Assembly: GCF_009801115.1 (NCBI RefSeq)
Contig: NZ_VTOL01000007.1
Location: 186,001-250,000 of the forward strand
Origin: Dyadobacter sp. 3J3
GTDB taxonomy: Bacteria > Bacteroidota > Bacteroidia > Cytophagales > Spirosomataceae
Direction of reading: 5' to 3'
Length of the DNA stretch: 64,000 bases
The translations under genes were made by a program, and so were the position numbers. A model generated the notes under the pieces. That model was given only the letters and a program-made list of their open reading frames with translations, ran no database searches and was not told the origin of the DNA. This document shows, in pieces, positions 8,275 to 17,086 of this stretch. How positions within the stretch are numbered: the stretch's first letter is position 1; every line of letters begins with the position of its first letter.

Positions 8275-8982
8275 ATGAAGCTTTACGTAGTACCAACGCC
8301 CATCGGCAACCTAGAAGACATTACCCTGCGTGCCATCAACGTATTAAAAAGTGTGGACGTAGTTTTAGCAGAAGATACCCGAACATCCGGTCAGTTACTA
8401 AAACATCTGGGCATAAGTAAACCTATGCACAGCTACCACATTCACAACGAGCATCAAAGCATAACCCGAATCATAGAGCGGATTTTAAAAGGTGAAACCA
8501 TGGCCTTGGTCTCAGACGCCGGAACCCCCGCCGTATCAGATCCTGGATTTCTTCTGGTAAGAGAATGTATCAAATACGGTATCACAATCGAATGTCTACC
8601 AGGCCCGACGGCCTTCGTACCGGCCCTGGTAAATTCCGGATTACCTAGCGACAGATTTACTTTCGAAGGATTTTTACCACATAAAAAAGGCAGACAAACC
8701 AGAATGCAAAATCTGGTTAACGAGGACAGAACCATGATTTTCTACGAATCACCTCACAGACTCATCAAAGCATTACAGCAATTTGCAGAATATTTCGGGG
8801 CAGACAGACAAGCCTGTGTTTCCCGGGAACTGACTAAAATTTACGAAGAAAACGTTAGAGGTACCATACAAGAAATCATCACCTATTTTTCAGAAAAAAC
8901 GATCAAAGGCGAAATCGTAATTATTGTTGCGGGAAAAGCTGACGAAAAGAAAAAATCCTCCGATTACAGCGACCAGAATTAA
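8275..8982 (+). CDS. rsmI: 16S rRNA (cytidine(1402)-2'-O)-methyltransferase
   Basis: A 235-residue SAM-dependent methyltransferase of the tetrapyrrole-methylase fold that methylates C1402 in the ribosomal P-site. Signature blocks in order are VVPTPIGNLEDITLRA, LAEDTRTSGQLLKHLGI, GTPAVSDPGF, LPGPTAFVPALVNSGLP, GFLPHKKGRQ, MIFYESPHRL and SRELTKIYEE. It is shorter than E. coli RsmI (286), lacking part of the C-terminal domain, as is usual in Bacteroidota. No Shine-Dalgarno sequence precedes the ATG. The upstream 360 bp is repeat, so its promoter is either inside or before the array, or it is read from the pterin dehydratase gene. Its stop is 1 bp before the next ATG. Confidence 0.96.
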   Translation: MKLYVVPTPIGNLEDITLRAINVLKSVDVVLAEDTRTSGQLLKHLGISKPMHSYHIHNEHQSITRIIERILKGETMALVSDAGTPAVSDPGFLLVRECIKYGITIECLPGPTAFVPALVNSGLPSDRFTFEGFLPHKKGRQTRMQNLVNEDRTMIFYESPHRLIKALQQFAEYFGADRQACVSRELTKIYEENVRGTIQEIITYFSEKTIKGEIVIIVAGKADEKKKSSDYSDQN

Positions 8983-8983
8983 T

Positions 8984-10210
8984 ATGATAAACTATTTGAA
9001 ACTCAACAACAAAAACCTGATCCGAAGAAAAGTAACCAATACCTTCTTTGCATTATTTTTCCTGATCACCTTTTTTAGTAAATCTGCCATCGCCCAGTTT
9101 GGAACATTAAGTCCTGAGGCTAAAGTAAGTCTGGTAACCGTCGGGCCCGGACAAGAGTTATATTCTGGTTTTGGGCATAGTGTTTTATGGATTTACGACC
9201 CGATCACAGGATTAGACAATGCTTATAGTTACGGCTCATTCAGCTTTCAAACCGGCAATTTTTATGTTAAATTTTTACGGGGAACGCTACCATACACAAT
9301 TTCCGTAGCACCACTAAGACTCGAAGCTCCGTATTGGCAGGCTGAAAACCGGTTCATTAAGGAGCAGGTTTTGAATCTTTCTCCAACGCAAAAGCAAAAA
9401 CTTTATAATTATCTCGAAACAAATCATTTACCACAAAACCGGGAATATCAGTACAAATTCTTCTATGACAATTGTTCAACCCGTCTTTCAGATGCATTGA
9501 AAGCGGCGGCTGGTGATAGTTTGACATTTCCTGGTTACACAAAAGATACTTTAAGTTTTCGCCAGTGGATTGATAAATACGCATACAAACAAAAACCATG
9601 GTCGGATTTCGGGATGGATTTAGCTATTGGAGCGCCGTCTGATGAAATTGCGACACCGGCCCAGGCAACGTTTTTACCAGATAATCTTAGCAGTGCTTTT
9701 GCTGATGCCAAAATTAAACTTAATGGCCAAACCCTGCCATTAGTTGCCACTACAAGAGATCTTTTTGTGGCAACTCCGGTTGAAAAAGGATTCGAAATTA
9801 CTCCCATGATATTCTTTTGGGGACTTGCCGCACTTGTGTTGGCATACACTTTTTATCAATCAAAAAAAGAAACAGTCAATTTCACATTCGATAAAATTCT
9901 TTTTACTATTGTCGGGTTAGTTGGCTGGTTAATTCTGCTTTTATGGTTTGGAACCAATCATGGTGTAACCACCTGGAATTATGATATTCTTTGGGCGTTT
10001 CCTTTTTGGCTACCTTTAATTTGGTATATTTCAAAAGATAAAAAGCCAGCTTGGTTTCAGTTTGTGCTGATTTTCTACGCCATACTTTTAATGGCTTCGA
10101 CTGCAAATCTGGTAAAACATAATTTTGTAGTAATTCCTATTCTGGTAATTTTGATCACAAGGGTTTATTACATTAATAATTCACTTTCTAAAATCCCGCA
10201 AAAAGGATAG
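8984..10210 (+). CDS. DUF4105 membrane protein, Lnb-like lipoprotein N-acyltransferase candidate
   Basis: I place the start at the ATG at 8984, one base after the rsmI stop, giving 408 residues. A longer frame from 8924 would overlap rsmI and precede the signal peptide. Residues 1-38 form a signal peptide or N-terminal anchor (SKSAIAQ). The periplasmic DUF4105 domain shows FGHSVLWIYDP (His65) and YKFFYDNCSTRL (Cys164), a likely Cys-His pair. Five hydrophobic segments fill the last 150 residues (for example FFWGLAALVLAYTFY and GLVGWLILLLWFG). From memory, a Bacteroides DUF4105 protein (Lnb) was reported as the lipoprotein N-acyltransferase that replaces Lnt. Assigning that role here is by family and architecture only. 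Confidence 0.75.
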   Translation: MINYLKLNNKNLIRRKVTNTFFALFFLITFFSKSAIAQFGTLSPEAKVSLVTVGPGQELYSGFGHSVLWIYDPITGLDNAYSYGSFSFQTGNFYVKFLRGTLPYTISVAPLRLEAPYWQAENRFIKEQVLNLSPTQKQKLYNYLETNHLPQNREYQYKFFYDNCSTRLSDALKAAAGDSLTFPGYTKDTLSFRQWIDKYAYKQKPWSDFGMDLAIGAPSDEIATPAQATFLPDNLSSAFADAKIKLNGQTLPLVATTRDLFVATPVEKGFEITPMIFFWGLAALVLAYTFYQSKKETVNFTFDKILFTIVGLVGWLILLLWFGTNHGVTTWNYDILWAFPFWLPLIWYISKDKKPAWFQFVLIFYAILLMASTANLVKHNFVVIPILVILITRVYYINNSLSKIPQKG

Positions 10211-10216
10211 TTACGC

Positions 10217-11011
10217 ATGGATCTGGAATTGCTGACAAGACAAACCATAGAAATTGTTAAACAGGCTTCTGCCTTTATTCAGCAGGAAGCAAAATCTTTT
10301 TCAAGAGACAAAATAGAGTATAAAGAGCTTAATAATGTTGTTTCTTATGTTGATAAAGAGGCAGAAAAAATGTTGGTTGCCGGTTTAAGTAAAATTCTTC
10401 CGGAAGCAAGTTACATCACAGAAGAAGGTACAACAGGACAAGAACCTGATCCCGAAGCACTAAACTGGATTATAGATCCATTGGATGGTACGACAAATTT
10501 TATTCACGGTATTCCTGTATACTGTGTAAGTGTTGGGTTGGCGAGAGGAAAAGAACTGCTTGTCGGCGTCATTCATGAACCTAGCCTGGACGAAGTTTTC
10601 TTTGGCTGGAAAGGTGGCGGAGCCTGGTGTAATGAAAAGAGAATGTCCGTTTCTAATGTACAGACTTTGCAGGAAAGTTTGATTGCAACGGGTTTTCCTT
10701 ATTATAAATTTGAAAAACAAAAGCGTTACATGTACATTCTGGAACTGCTTATGCAAAAAACGCATGGCATAAGAAGAATGGGCGCGGCGGCAGTCGATCT
10801 CGCGTACGTTGCTGCCGGACGTTTTGATGGATTTTATGAGTACAATCTCAATTCCTGGGATATGGCGGCCGGTGTACTTCTGATCAAAGAAGCTGGCGGA
10901 ACGGTGACTGATTTTAACGGAGGTGACAATTATCTTTTTGGGGGTGATATTATTGCTGGTTCTGGCGGGCACGCGGAACTGGTAGCTGCTATTAAGGATA
11001 ATTTCAATTAA
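10217..11011 (+). CDS. inositol monophosphatase family protein
   Basis: A 264-residue Mg-dependent phosphatase of the IMPase/SuhB family. Metal-binding residues are visible: Glu69/70 in ITEEGTT, Asp87 and Asp90 in IIDPLDGTTNF, and Asp215 in SWDMAAG. The GAAAVDLAYVAAGRFDGFYE block is diagnostic for inositol/sugar monophosphatases rather than FBPase. It starts 6 bp after the DUF4105 stop, with AAAAGGA just upstream as a weak ribosome site, and belongs to the rsmI unit. The substrate could be inositol phosphate or another sugar phosphate. Confidence 0.92.
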   Translation: MDLELLTRQTIEIVKQASAFIQQEAKSFSRDKIEYKELNNVVSYVDKEAEKMLVAGLSKILPEASYITEEGTTGQEPDPEALNWIIDPLDGTTNFIHGIPVYCVSVGLARGKELLVGVIHEPSLDEVFFGWKGGGAWCNEKRMSVSNVQTLQESLIATGFPYYKFEKQKRYMYILELLMQKTHGIRRMGAAAVDLAYVAAGRFDGFYEYNLNSWDMAAGVLLIKEAGGTVTDFNGGDNYLFGGDIIAGSGGHAELVAAIKDNFN

Positions 11012-11056
11012 ATGACTTTAACAAATAAACCTGTATTAATAAACTTGAATTTCACG

Positions 11057-11593
11057 ATGGAACTGGAACAGCTTCGTTATCCTATTGGAAAATTTGTTGC
11101 ACAGGACAATTACACACCTGCCGAAATAAAAACAAATATTCAGATTATCAGCGCTTTGCCTAGTAAATTCATCAATTTATTGGGTGGTTGGGATAACGAA
11201 AAATTAAATACACCATATCGACCTGACGGCTGGACGGTCAGACAACTGGTGCATCATGTAGCGGATAGTCATATGAACGCTTACATTCGTTTTCGCCTTG
11301 CTTTGACAGAGGATAATCCCACCATAAAACCTTACGAAGAGCAACTTTGGGCGGAATTACCGGATGCAAAAGAAGCCCAGGTGGAATTGTCATTACAACT
11401 AATCAGATACATTCACTTGCGTTGGGTTTTGCTGTTGAATTCTCTTGGGGAAACTGAGTTGGCAAGAACCTACGTACATCCTGCAAATAACAGCACAAAC
11501 CGTTTGGATATGGTTATAGCAACTTATGCTTGGCATAGTGAACATCATTATCAGCAAGCATTTCAGTTGGCAGCGCGGAACAATTGGGCCTAA
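11057..11593 (+). CDS. YfiT-family DinB-fold (putative bacillithiol transferase) protein
   Basis: I prefer the ATG at 11057 (178 residues), because the family N-terminus is M-x-LRYPIGKF. An upstream ATG at 11012, overlapping the end of the phosphatase stop by sequence context, would add 15 residues of no family similarity. The four-helix DinB fold keeps its metal ligands: His in RQLVHHVADSHMN and the pair in YAWHSEHHYQQ. B. subtilis YfiT relatives are annotated as bacillithiol S-transferases, acting in thiol-dependent detoxification. The next gene starts 17 bp downstream. Confidence 0.85.
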   Translation: MELEQLRYPIGKFVAQDNYTPAEIKTNIQIISALPSKFINLLGGWDNEKLNTPYRPDGWTVRQLVHHVADSHMNAYIRFRLALTEDNPTIKPYEEQLWAELPDAKEAQVELSLQLIRYIHLRWVLLLNSLGETELARTYVHPANNSTNRLDMVIATYAWHSEHHYQQAFQLAARNNWA

Positions 11594-11610
11594 ATATCTG
11601 TTTTTAAAAC

Positions 11611-11748
11611 ATGATACAGCAAATAATAATATTCGCTCTATTTATAGGCGCTGCGGGTTATATTGGCTGGAAGATTTACAAATCTTTTGACAGCAGCGGC
11701 GGATGCGGAAAAGGCTGCGGTTGCAGTTCTGATAAAAAATTAGCTTAA
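11611..11748 (+). CDS. FeoB-associated Cys-rich membrane protein
   Basis: A 45-residue peptide. An N-terminal transmembrane segment (residues 3-20, IIIFALFIGAAGYIGW) is followed by a short charged linker and a Cys-rich tail with three cysteines (GGCGKGCGCSS). This matches the small proteins often found next to FeoB ferrous-iron transporters, thought to help in iron transfer. No feoB is in this window, so its role here is uncertain. It starts 17 bp after the YfiT gene and ends just before the acs terminator stem. Confidence 0.8.
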   Translation: MIQQIIIFALFIGAAGYIGWKIYKSFDSSGGCGKGCGCSSDKKLA

Positions 11749-11753
11749 AAAGC

Positions 11754-11793
11754 AATGGCAGATTCATTGAAAGTTTTCAATAAATCTGCCATT
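11754..11793 (-). terminator. terminator between Cys-rich gene and acs
   Basis: A perfect 11-bp stem (AATGGCAGATT at 11754-11764 with AATCTGCCATT at 11783-11793). On the minus strand it is followed by GCTTTTTAA, so it best serves acs, which ends at 11802. Confidence 0.8.
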
Positions 11794-11801
11794 TACACTT
11801 A

Positions 11802-13691
11802 TTATAAGGCTCCTGCCTTAATGTCTTCAACAACAGCCGGATCAAGCAAAGTGGAAATATCTCCCAGACTATCCATTTCTCCCTCAGCAACCTTACGCAG
11901 GATACGACGCATAATTTTCCCCGAACGGGTTTTTGGCAAACCTGAAACAAACTGAATTTTGTCCGGTTTTGCAATCGGGCCGATTAACCTGGAAACTGTT
12001 GCAGCGATATCCTTGCGCATCATTTCAGGATCATCCGGTTTATTTTCAGTGATGATATAGGCGTAAATACCTTGTCCTTTGATTTCATGCGGATAACCGA
12101 CAACAGCAGATTCGACCACACCGAGGTGCATATTGATCGCATTTTCAACCTCAGCAGTACCAATCCTGTGCCCGGAAACATTCATTACATCATCCACGCG
12201 ACCAGTAATTCTGTAATTTCCCTGTTCATCACGAAGACATCCGTCACCCGTGAAATACATGCCCGGATAGGTTGAGAAATAGGTTTGTTTGCAGCGCTCA
12301 TGATCTCCATACGTTGTACGAATAATGCCCGGCCATGGAAATTTGATACAAAGATTTCCACCTACACCATTACCTTCAATAATTTCACCTTTTTCATCTA
12401 CCAAAACAGGCTGAATTCCGGGCAAAGGCAACGTTGCATACGTCGGTTTCTCGGGTGTAATTCCGGCAAGCGAAGAAATCATGATACCACCCGTCTCCGT
12501 CTGCCACCAGGTATCTACGAGCGGACAATTTCCTTTACCAATATTTTGTTTAAACCATTGCCAAGCTTCTTCATTAATAGGCTCTCCTACCGAACCCAGT
12601 TTTGTAAGTGATGACAAGTCATTATCTTTTACAAAAGACAATCCAAAACTCATCAGAGAACGAATTGCCGTTGGTGCGGTATACAGAATATTTACCTTAT
12701 GTTTTGCCACAATCTGCCAGAAGCGCCCAGCATCCGGATATGTTGGCACTCCTTCAAAAATCAGGGAAGTGGCGCCATAACAAAGCGGTCCATAAACAAT
12801 ATAACTATGACCAGTAATCCAACCAATATCAGCCGTACAGAAATGAATTTCGCCTGGTTCGTATTGGAAGACATTGGCAAAAGTATAGGTCGCGAAAACC
12901 ATATAACCAGCCACGGTATGCACAACACCTTTTGGTTTCCCCGTTGAGCCGGATGTGTATAAGATAAAGAGTGTATCCTCGGCATCCATCGGTTCGGCCG
13001 GACAAACAGAATCCACGGATTTTTCTTCTTCCTCCCACCACAGATCTCTTCCTTTCAACATGGAAACCGGTGTTCGGGTGCGTGTCATTACGATTACATT
13101 TCTAACCGTTTTACACAAATCCAGCGCATTATCAACCGTTTCTTTCATCGGAATTACTTTTTGCCCACGGAACGAGCCGTCGGAAGTAATCACCATGGTA
13201 CATTCCGCATCATTTATTCTATCAGCAATAGATTTGGCTGAAAAACCACCAAAAACCACTGAATGGACAGCGCCTATTCTGGCACATGCGAGTACAGCAA
13301 TCGTAAGTTCAGGAACCATAGGAAGGTAGATACAAACTCTATCACCCTTTTTAACACCATGTTTTTTCAAAACATTGGCAAATCGACAAACGCGATCATA
13401 TAAAACACGATAGGTTATCGTCACTGACTGGTCATCCGGATCATTTGGTTCCCAGATAATCGCAGGCTGATCACCTTTATCGGCAAGATGCCTGTCAAGT
13501 GCATTTTCGGTGATGTTTAGAACTCCGCCTTCGTACCACTTTATAGTCGCTTCTGCGAAATCTCCGCTTAAAACTTTTTTCCATGGCTTGCGCCATTGAA
13601 ACTGTTGGCCAACTTCGGCCCAATAACCTTCGGGATCGTCCACACTTTGCTGGTAGGCAACCTGATACTCTTCAAAGGTCTTAATTCTCAT
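11802..13691 (-). CDS. acs: acetyl-CoA synthetase
   Basis: A 629-residue ADP-forming-fold (ANL) enzyme that makes acetyl-CoA from acetate, ATP and CoA. It carries the adenylate motifs [13 protein letters not shown] and [10 protein letters not shown], the hinge [21 protein letters not shown], and the C-terminal [14 protein letters not shown]. In that last block the invariant Lys is the usual site of regulatory acetylation. The N-terminal Acs segment ([18 protein letters not shown]) is present. The length fits the family (about 630-650). It is monocistronic, convergent with the small gene at 11611 and divergent from the methyltransferase at 13939. Confidence 0.97.
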   Translation of the reverse strand: MRIKTFEEYQVAYQQSVDDPEGYWAEVGQQFQWRKPWKKVLSGDFAEATIKWYEGGVLNITENALDRHLADKGDQPAIIWEPNDPDDQSVTITYRVLYDRVCRFANVLKKHGVKKGDRVCIYLPMVPELTIAVLACARIGAVHSVVFGGFSAKSIADRINDAECTMVITSDGSFRGQKVIPMKETVDNALDLCKTVRNVIVMTRTRTPVSMLKGRDLWWEEEEKSVDSVCPAEPMDAEDTLFILYTSGSTGKPKGVVHTVAGYMVFATYTFANVFQYEPGEIHFCTADIGWITGHSYIVYGPLCYGATSLIFEGVPTYPDAGRFWQIVAKHKVNILYTAPTAIRSLMSFGLSFVKDNDLSSLTKLGSVGEPINEEAWQWFKQNIGKGNCPLVDTWWQTETGGIMISSLAGITPEKPTYATLPLPGIQPVLVDEKGEIIEGNGVGGNLCIKFPWPGIIRTTYGDHERCKQTYFSTYPGMYFTGDGCLRDEQGNYRITGRVDDVMNVSGHRIGTAEVENAINMHLGVVESAVVGYPHEIKGQGIYAYIITENKPDDPEMMRKDIAATVSRLIGPIAKPDKIQFVSGLPKTRSGKIMRRILRKVAEGEMDSLGDISTLLDPAVVEDIKAGAL

Positions 13692-13938
13692 GATTTAAAA
13701 AGGTTAACTTAGGAAATTACTATAATAACCGACAATTTATAATTTTCATTTGGTTCGTCCAACTTAAACTAAAACAGATTACCGAACCTTAATGGAAGTA
13801 ATTTTGATAGTACTTGGTTATATCACTCTGATTCAAAGGAATCTAGCCCCGGATGTTGCTAACAGGAATTTTTATAAATAAAAAAACAGTAATTTCGGGC
13901 TTAAAAACAGGAATAAAAACCTGTTCAAACAGGAGATA

Positions 13939-15156
13939 ATGAGCGAAGATTTGATAAATAAAAATTCACCGGAAACTGGTTTTACAGAAGCAGAACTTAC
14001 TTTTATACAAAAACACAGCGGTGATGATGTAACCAAACTGATATTAAAATCCGCTCAGTTCAAAGATCTTGATGTTAAAAAACTAGCTGCCCAGATTCTT
14101 TCAAGACAAAAAGCTTCAAAAAAATTACCCGAGTGGGCATCGATGTCAAAATTGATTTTTCCACCCTCACTTTCCATTGAACAAAGTTCATCCGAAGCAA
14201 CTGCCAAATACAAATCTTCGTTAATTAATGGAAACACGCTGATTGATATCACGGGAGGTATGGGTGTGGATTCGTTTTATCTCAGCAAAAATTTTAAAAA
14301 AACGCATTACTTTGAACAACAGGAAGAAGTAGCCAAAACGGCTGAATACAATTTTGGTTTGCTTTCTGCGAATAATATTGAAGTACACAATGCAGATTCG
14401 ATTGAAGGCATAGTTCAAAAAAATATACAGGCTGACTGGATTTATGCGGATCCGGCACGCAGAGATGCCAACAAACAGAAAGTTGTGTTGCTATCAGATT
14501 GTGCGCCCGATGTAAAATTTCACCTTCCTGAGCTTTTCAAACACGCTCAGAATGTCCTCTTAAAAACTTCTCCTTTACTGGATATTGACCTTGCGGCTCA
14601 TGAGTTAAAATCGGTCAGAGAAGTTCATGTGATCGGTTATGAACAGGAATGCAAGGAACTGCTTTTTGATATTAATGAAACATACAGTGCTGATTTTTTG
14701 ATTAAGGCCCGGGTAATTAATCCTGCCGGTGAAGTAATTCACAAACTGGATTTCACTCGCAATCAGGAACGGGATGCCGTTATTGAATTCAGTGAGCCAC
14801 TTTCTTATCTTTATGAACCTCACCCGGCACTACTGAAAGCGGGCGCTTTTAAATATTTAGGTACTGCTTTTGAAGTTAAAAAACTGGCAGCACACAGTCA
14901 CTTGTATACTTCTCAAAATCTGGTTCAAGATTTCCCCGGACGCACTTTGGAAATTACTGGTATTTGCAAACCGGATGCCAAAGAAATACGACAATTTGTA
15001 AAAGATAATAAGGCAAATCTGACGGTTAGAAATTTTCCTGCAAAAATTGATGACCTGAGAAAAAAATGGAGTCTTAAAGAAGGTGGTGATATCTACCTTT
15101 TTGCTACGACACTTTTCAACCAGAAAAAGGTGGTGGTTGTAACAAAAAAATTATAA
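13939..15156 (+). CDS. class I SAM-dependent methyltransferase with THUMP-like domain
   Basis: A 405-residue protein. The SAM-binding block is DITGGMGVDSFYLSK (about residues 103-117), followed by YFEQQEEVAKTAEYN. A motif IV-like YADPARRDANKQKV resembles the DPPY/DPAR loops of RNA-modifying methyltransferases. The C-terminal 100 residues match the THUMP-like domain of this family (RTLEITGICKPDAKEIRQF). The substrate is not established, and an RNA is the natural guess. A good AGGAG lies four bases before the ATG. The 247-bp gap upstream, shared with acs, holds no clear gene. Confidence 0.82.
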   Translation: MSEDLINKNSPETGFTEAELTFIQKHSGDDVTKLILKSAQFKDLDVKKLAAQILSRQKASKKLPEWASMSKLIFPPSLSIEQSSSEATAKYKSSLINGNTLIDITGGMGVDSFYLSKNFKKTHYFEQQEEVAKTAEYNFGLLSANNIEVHNADSIEGIVQKNIQADWIYADPARRDANKQKVVLLSDCAPDVKFHLPELFKHAQNVLLKTSPLLDIDLAAHELKSVREVHVIGYEQECKELLFDINETYSADFLIKARVINPAGEVIHKLDFTRNQERDAVIEFSEPLSYLYEPHPALLKAGAFKYLGTAFEVKKLAAHSHLYTSQNLVQDFPGRTLEITGICKPDAKEIRQFVKDNKANLTVRNFPAKIDDLRKKWSLKEGGDIYLFATTLFNQKKVVVVTKKL

Positions 15157-15179
15157 CTGTCTAATCAATTTTCAAGAAA

Positions 15180-15818
15180 ATGAAACTTCAGATTCGTTCA
15201 ATCGTTCTTGCTGCTGCTCTTTTTATTACAGCTAATTTACATGCCCAAACCATTTCTCCTGGAAAAGCCACTATTGACAAACAGGAGTTTTTAGGTTTAA
15301 ACCTGAACCAGAATATCTCGGAAAAATATCTGAGCAAATACTGGGAAACATACCTTGATAAATTCGGGAAAGTCAAAAGCAAACGCAGTGTTTACACAAT
15401 AGAAAAAGCTGCTATAACTACCATTTCAACCAGTCCGGTTTTAGTTACCAGCCAAATTACATCGGGAAAAGATCTTTCACAGGTTTTTCTGGCACTAAAT
15501 GTTAATGGGCAGTATATTACAGCGTCAACAGACGAGGGTTACAAAAGTGCCGAAGCTCTTTTAAAAGACTTTGCTGATTATGCCTTGGTTCGTGAAGATG
15601 CTCGTGTAGCGGATGAAGTTTTCACTACGTCGACAAAAAATTATCAAAAATTGCAGAAGGATAATGATAATACTGCCAAAGACATTGAAAAAACAGAAAA
15701 GAAACTGACCGAATTAAAAGCAGAACTGGAAAAGAAAAAACTGGAAGCTGATAATTCACTGGTCGATTTGCAGAACAAACAGAAAACACTGGAAGCGGCG
15801 AAAAGCAAGGTTAAATAA
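15180..15818 (+). CDS. secreted protein with C-terminal coiled coil
   Basis: A 212-residue protein of no family I recognise. A signal peptide (1-22, ANLHAQ) precedes an alpha/beta region of about 120 residues. A long Lys/Glu-rich coiled coil follows from about residue 155 to the end (DIEKTEKKLTELKAELEKKK). It starts 24 bp after the methyltransferase stop, so the two are probably co-transcribed, and ends at a bidirectional terminator. Confidence 0.75.
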   Translation: MKLQIRSIVLAAALFITANLHAQTISPGKATIDKQEFLGLNLNQNISEKYLSKYWETYLDKFGKVKSKRSVYTIEKAAITTISTSPVLVTSQITSGKDLSQVFLALNVNGQYITASTDEGYKSAEALLKDFADYALVREDARVADEVFTTSTKNYQKLQKDNDNTAKDIEKTEKKLTELKAELEKKKLEADNSLVDLQNKQKTLEAAKSKVK

Positions 15819-15831
15819 TTTAATATTAATG

Positions 15832-15864
15832 AAAAATGAGCCCGGATTGACCGGACTCATTTTT
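15832..15864. terminator. bidirectional terminator
   Basis: AAAAATGAG-C-CCGG, loop ATTGA, CCGG-A-CTCATTTTT: 13 pairs with one mismatch. It lies between the convergent coiled-coil gene and the LuxR gene. Confidence 0.85.
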
Positions 15865-15867
15865 CAT

Positions 15868-16548
15868 TCAAATCAGATCAAATGCCCTGGCATACTGAGC
15901 AAAATCGTAGTAAGAACTAATCGATAATTTCTTTTTGATATTTTTGCGATGCGCATCTACCGTTGCTGATGCAATTCCCAATTCTTCTCCGATTTCTGGC
16001 GAACTTTTGCCAAAAGAAACCCATTTTAAAATTTCCTTTTCCCGTTTTCCCAGCTTTGAAAATTTCTTATAATTCTCACGTAGAAAAGTATTTTCTTCAA
16101 GTAAACGTTCCGCTTTTGCCGGCATATGTTTCATCTCATCGAGCGCAATGGCCGTGGTAATACATAGAAAAGCCTTTCCCTCTTCATCCTGCATAAAAAG
16201 TTTGGTTGCACTTATATACCATGCCCAGTTCTCGCTTCCTGCCAGTTTCACCTGCTGTAAATAAGATACACTACTCTTCATGTCATTATTTAACAAAAGC
16301 ACTTTAAACTTTGGCCAATAATCATCTGAATCTTCAATATTGAAAAACCGGTGTTGATATTCAGCTCTCATTTGTTTTAATTCTTCCATGCTAACCCCTA
16401 ACAAGGAAAGTCCTTTTGGTGACATATACACCACTGAAAAATCTTCAACTCTATGGATGATGACAATCGCCGGAAGTTGATCAGCAATCAGTTCAATTAC
16501 CTTAACCTTTTCAGAAATGAGACTTTCAGTGTGTTTGTTATTTAACAT
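15868..16548 (-). CDS. PAS-like sensor / LuxR-type transcriptional regulator
   Basis: A 226-residue single-chain regulator. Residues 10-135 read as a PAS-type sensor (DFSVVYMSPKGLSLLGVS; then WAWYISATKLFMQDEEGKAF). A helical linker leads into a GerE/LuxR helix-turn-helix at about 160-222: LGKREKEILKWVSFGKSSPE, then IGEELGIASATVDAHRKNIK. There is no receiver domain, so it probably senses a ligand or redox state through PAS. It is monocistronic, with a TAnnTTTG element 36-43 bp upstream. Its target genes are unknown. Confidence 0.85.
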   Translation of the reverse strand: MLNNKHTESLISEKVKVIELIADQLPAIVIIHRVEDFSVVYMSPKGLSLLGVSMEELKQMRAEYQHRFFNIEDSDDYWPKFKVLLLNNDMKSSVSYLQQVKLAGSENWAWYISATKLFMQDEEGKAFLCITTAIALDEMKHMPAKAERLLEENTFLRENYKKFSKLGKREKEILKWVSFGKSSPEIGEELGIASATVDAHRKNIKKKLSISSYYDFAQYARAFDLI

Positions 16549-16583
16549 TTGTCAGGATGAGTAGTTTGTGCAGATTAATGTTT

Positions 16584-16591
16584 CAAAATTA
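16584..16591 (-). promoter_or_regulatory. candidate -7 element of the PAS-LuxR gene
   Basis: TAATTTTG on the minus strand, matching TAnnTTTG. It is placed to start transcription about 30 nt before the start codon. No clear -33 element. Confidence 0.4.
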
Positions 16592-16630
16592 TGCCAAAAT
16601 GAAAAAGTGATTACTAAGATGATAAAAAAA

Positions 16631-16660
16631 ATGAGAGAGCACTCACAATTGCCCTCTCAT
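16631..16660 (-). terminator. terminator of the dctA-like / ArsC-like unit
   Basis: ATGAGAGAGC pairs with GCCCTCTCAT (one mismatch, loop ACTCACAATT), followed on the minus strand by seven T. It lies 25 bp past the ArsC-like stop. Confidence 0.8.
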
Positions 16661-16685
16661 TACTATTTGTTATTAAAAACTTTTC

Positions 16686-17039
16686 TTACAAAAATACTTT
16701 TTCATATTCCGATTCAGAAAAACCGATTGTGATCGCTTTTCCTGCGGCATCTTCGATTAATGGTCTTTTTATAACAGAATTTTTTGAAATCATAAGCTCA
16801 GTCGCCGAATTTTCATCTTTCACATCTGCTTTTTCTTCATTAGACAATTGTTTCCAGGTTGTTCCAGCTTTATTGACCAGCTTCTCCCAGGGAAAATATT
16901 GAAACCAGCCTGATATCTTTTCTGCTGTTATGCCTTTCTTTTTGTAATCGTGAAAAGTATATGCTATGCCTTTCTCATCAAGCCAGGTTCTGGCCTTTTT
17001 TACTGTGTTGCAATTTGGAATTCCGTATACTGTAAACAT
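16686..17039 (-). CDS. ArsC/Spx/YffB-family thioredoxin-fold protein
   Basis: A 117-residue protein of the ArsC-like superfamily. The active-site loop is YGIPNCNTVKKARTWL with a single Cys10 (CxxV rather than the CxxC of Spx). The rest follows YffB/Spx-like reductases: FHDYKKKGI, WEKLVNKAGTTWKQL and the KNSVIKRPLIE strand. YffB-type proteins are poorly characterised thiol-dependent reductases, while true arsenate reductase needs more cysteines. It is 47 bp downstream of the symporter gene on the same strand and shares its terminator. Confidence 0.85.
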   Translation of the reverse strand: MFTVYGIPNCNTVKKARTWLDEKGIAYTFHDYKKKGITAEKISGWFQYFPWEKLVNKAGTTWKQLSNEEKADVKDENSATELMISKNSVIKRPLIEDAAGKAITIGFSESEYEKVFL

Positions 17040-17086
17040 TTGTAAACTTTTGGCAGTTAGCGATTAGCTTCTGCAATAGATATTAT

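Noticed and set aside
8202..8420. Small coding frame over the last repeat and the rsmI start
   Set aside because: It overlaps rsmI in another frame and has no family similarity; rsmI is unmistakable.
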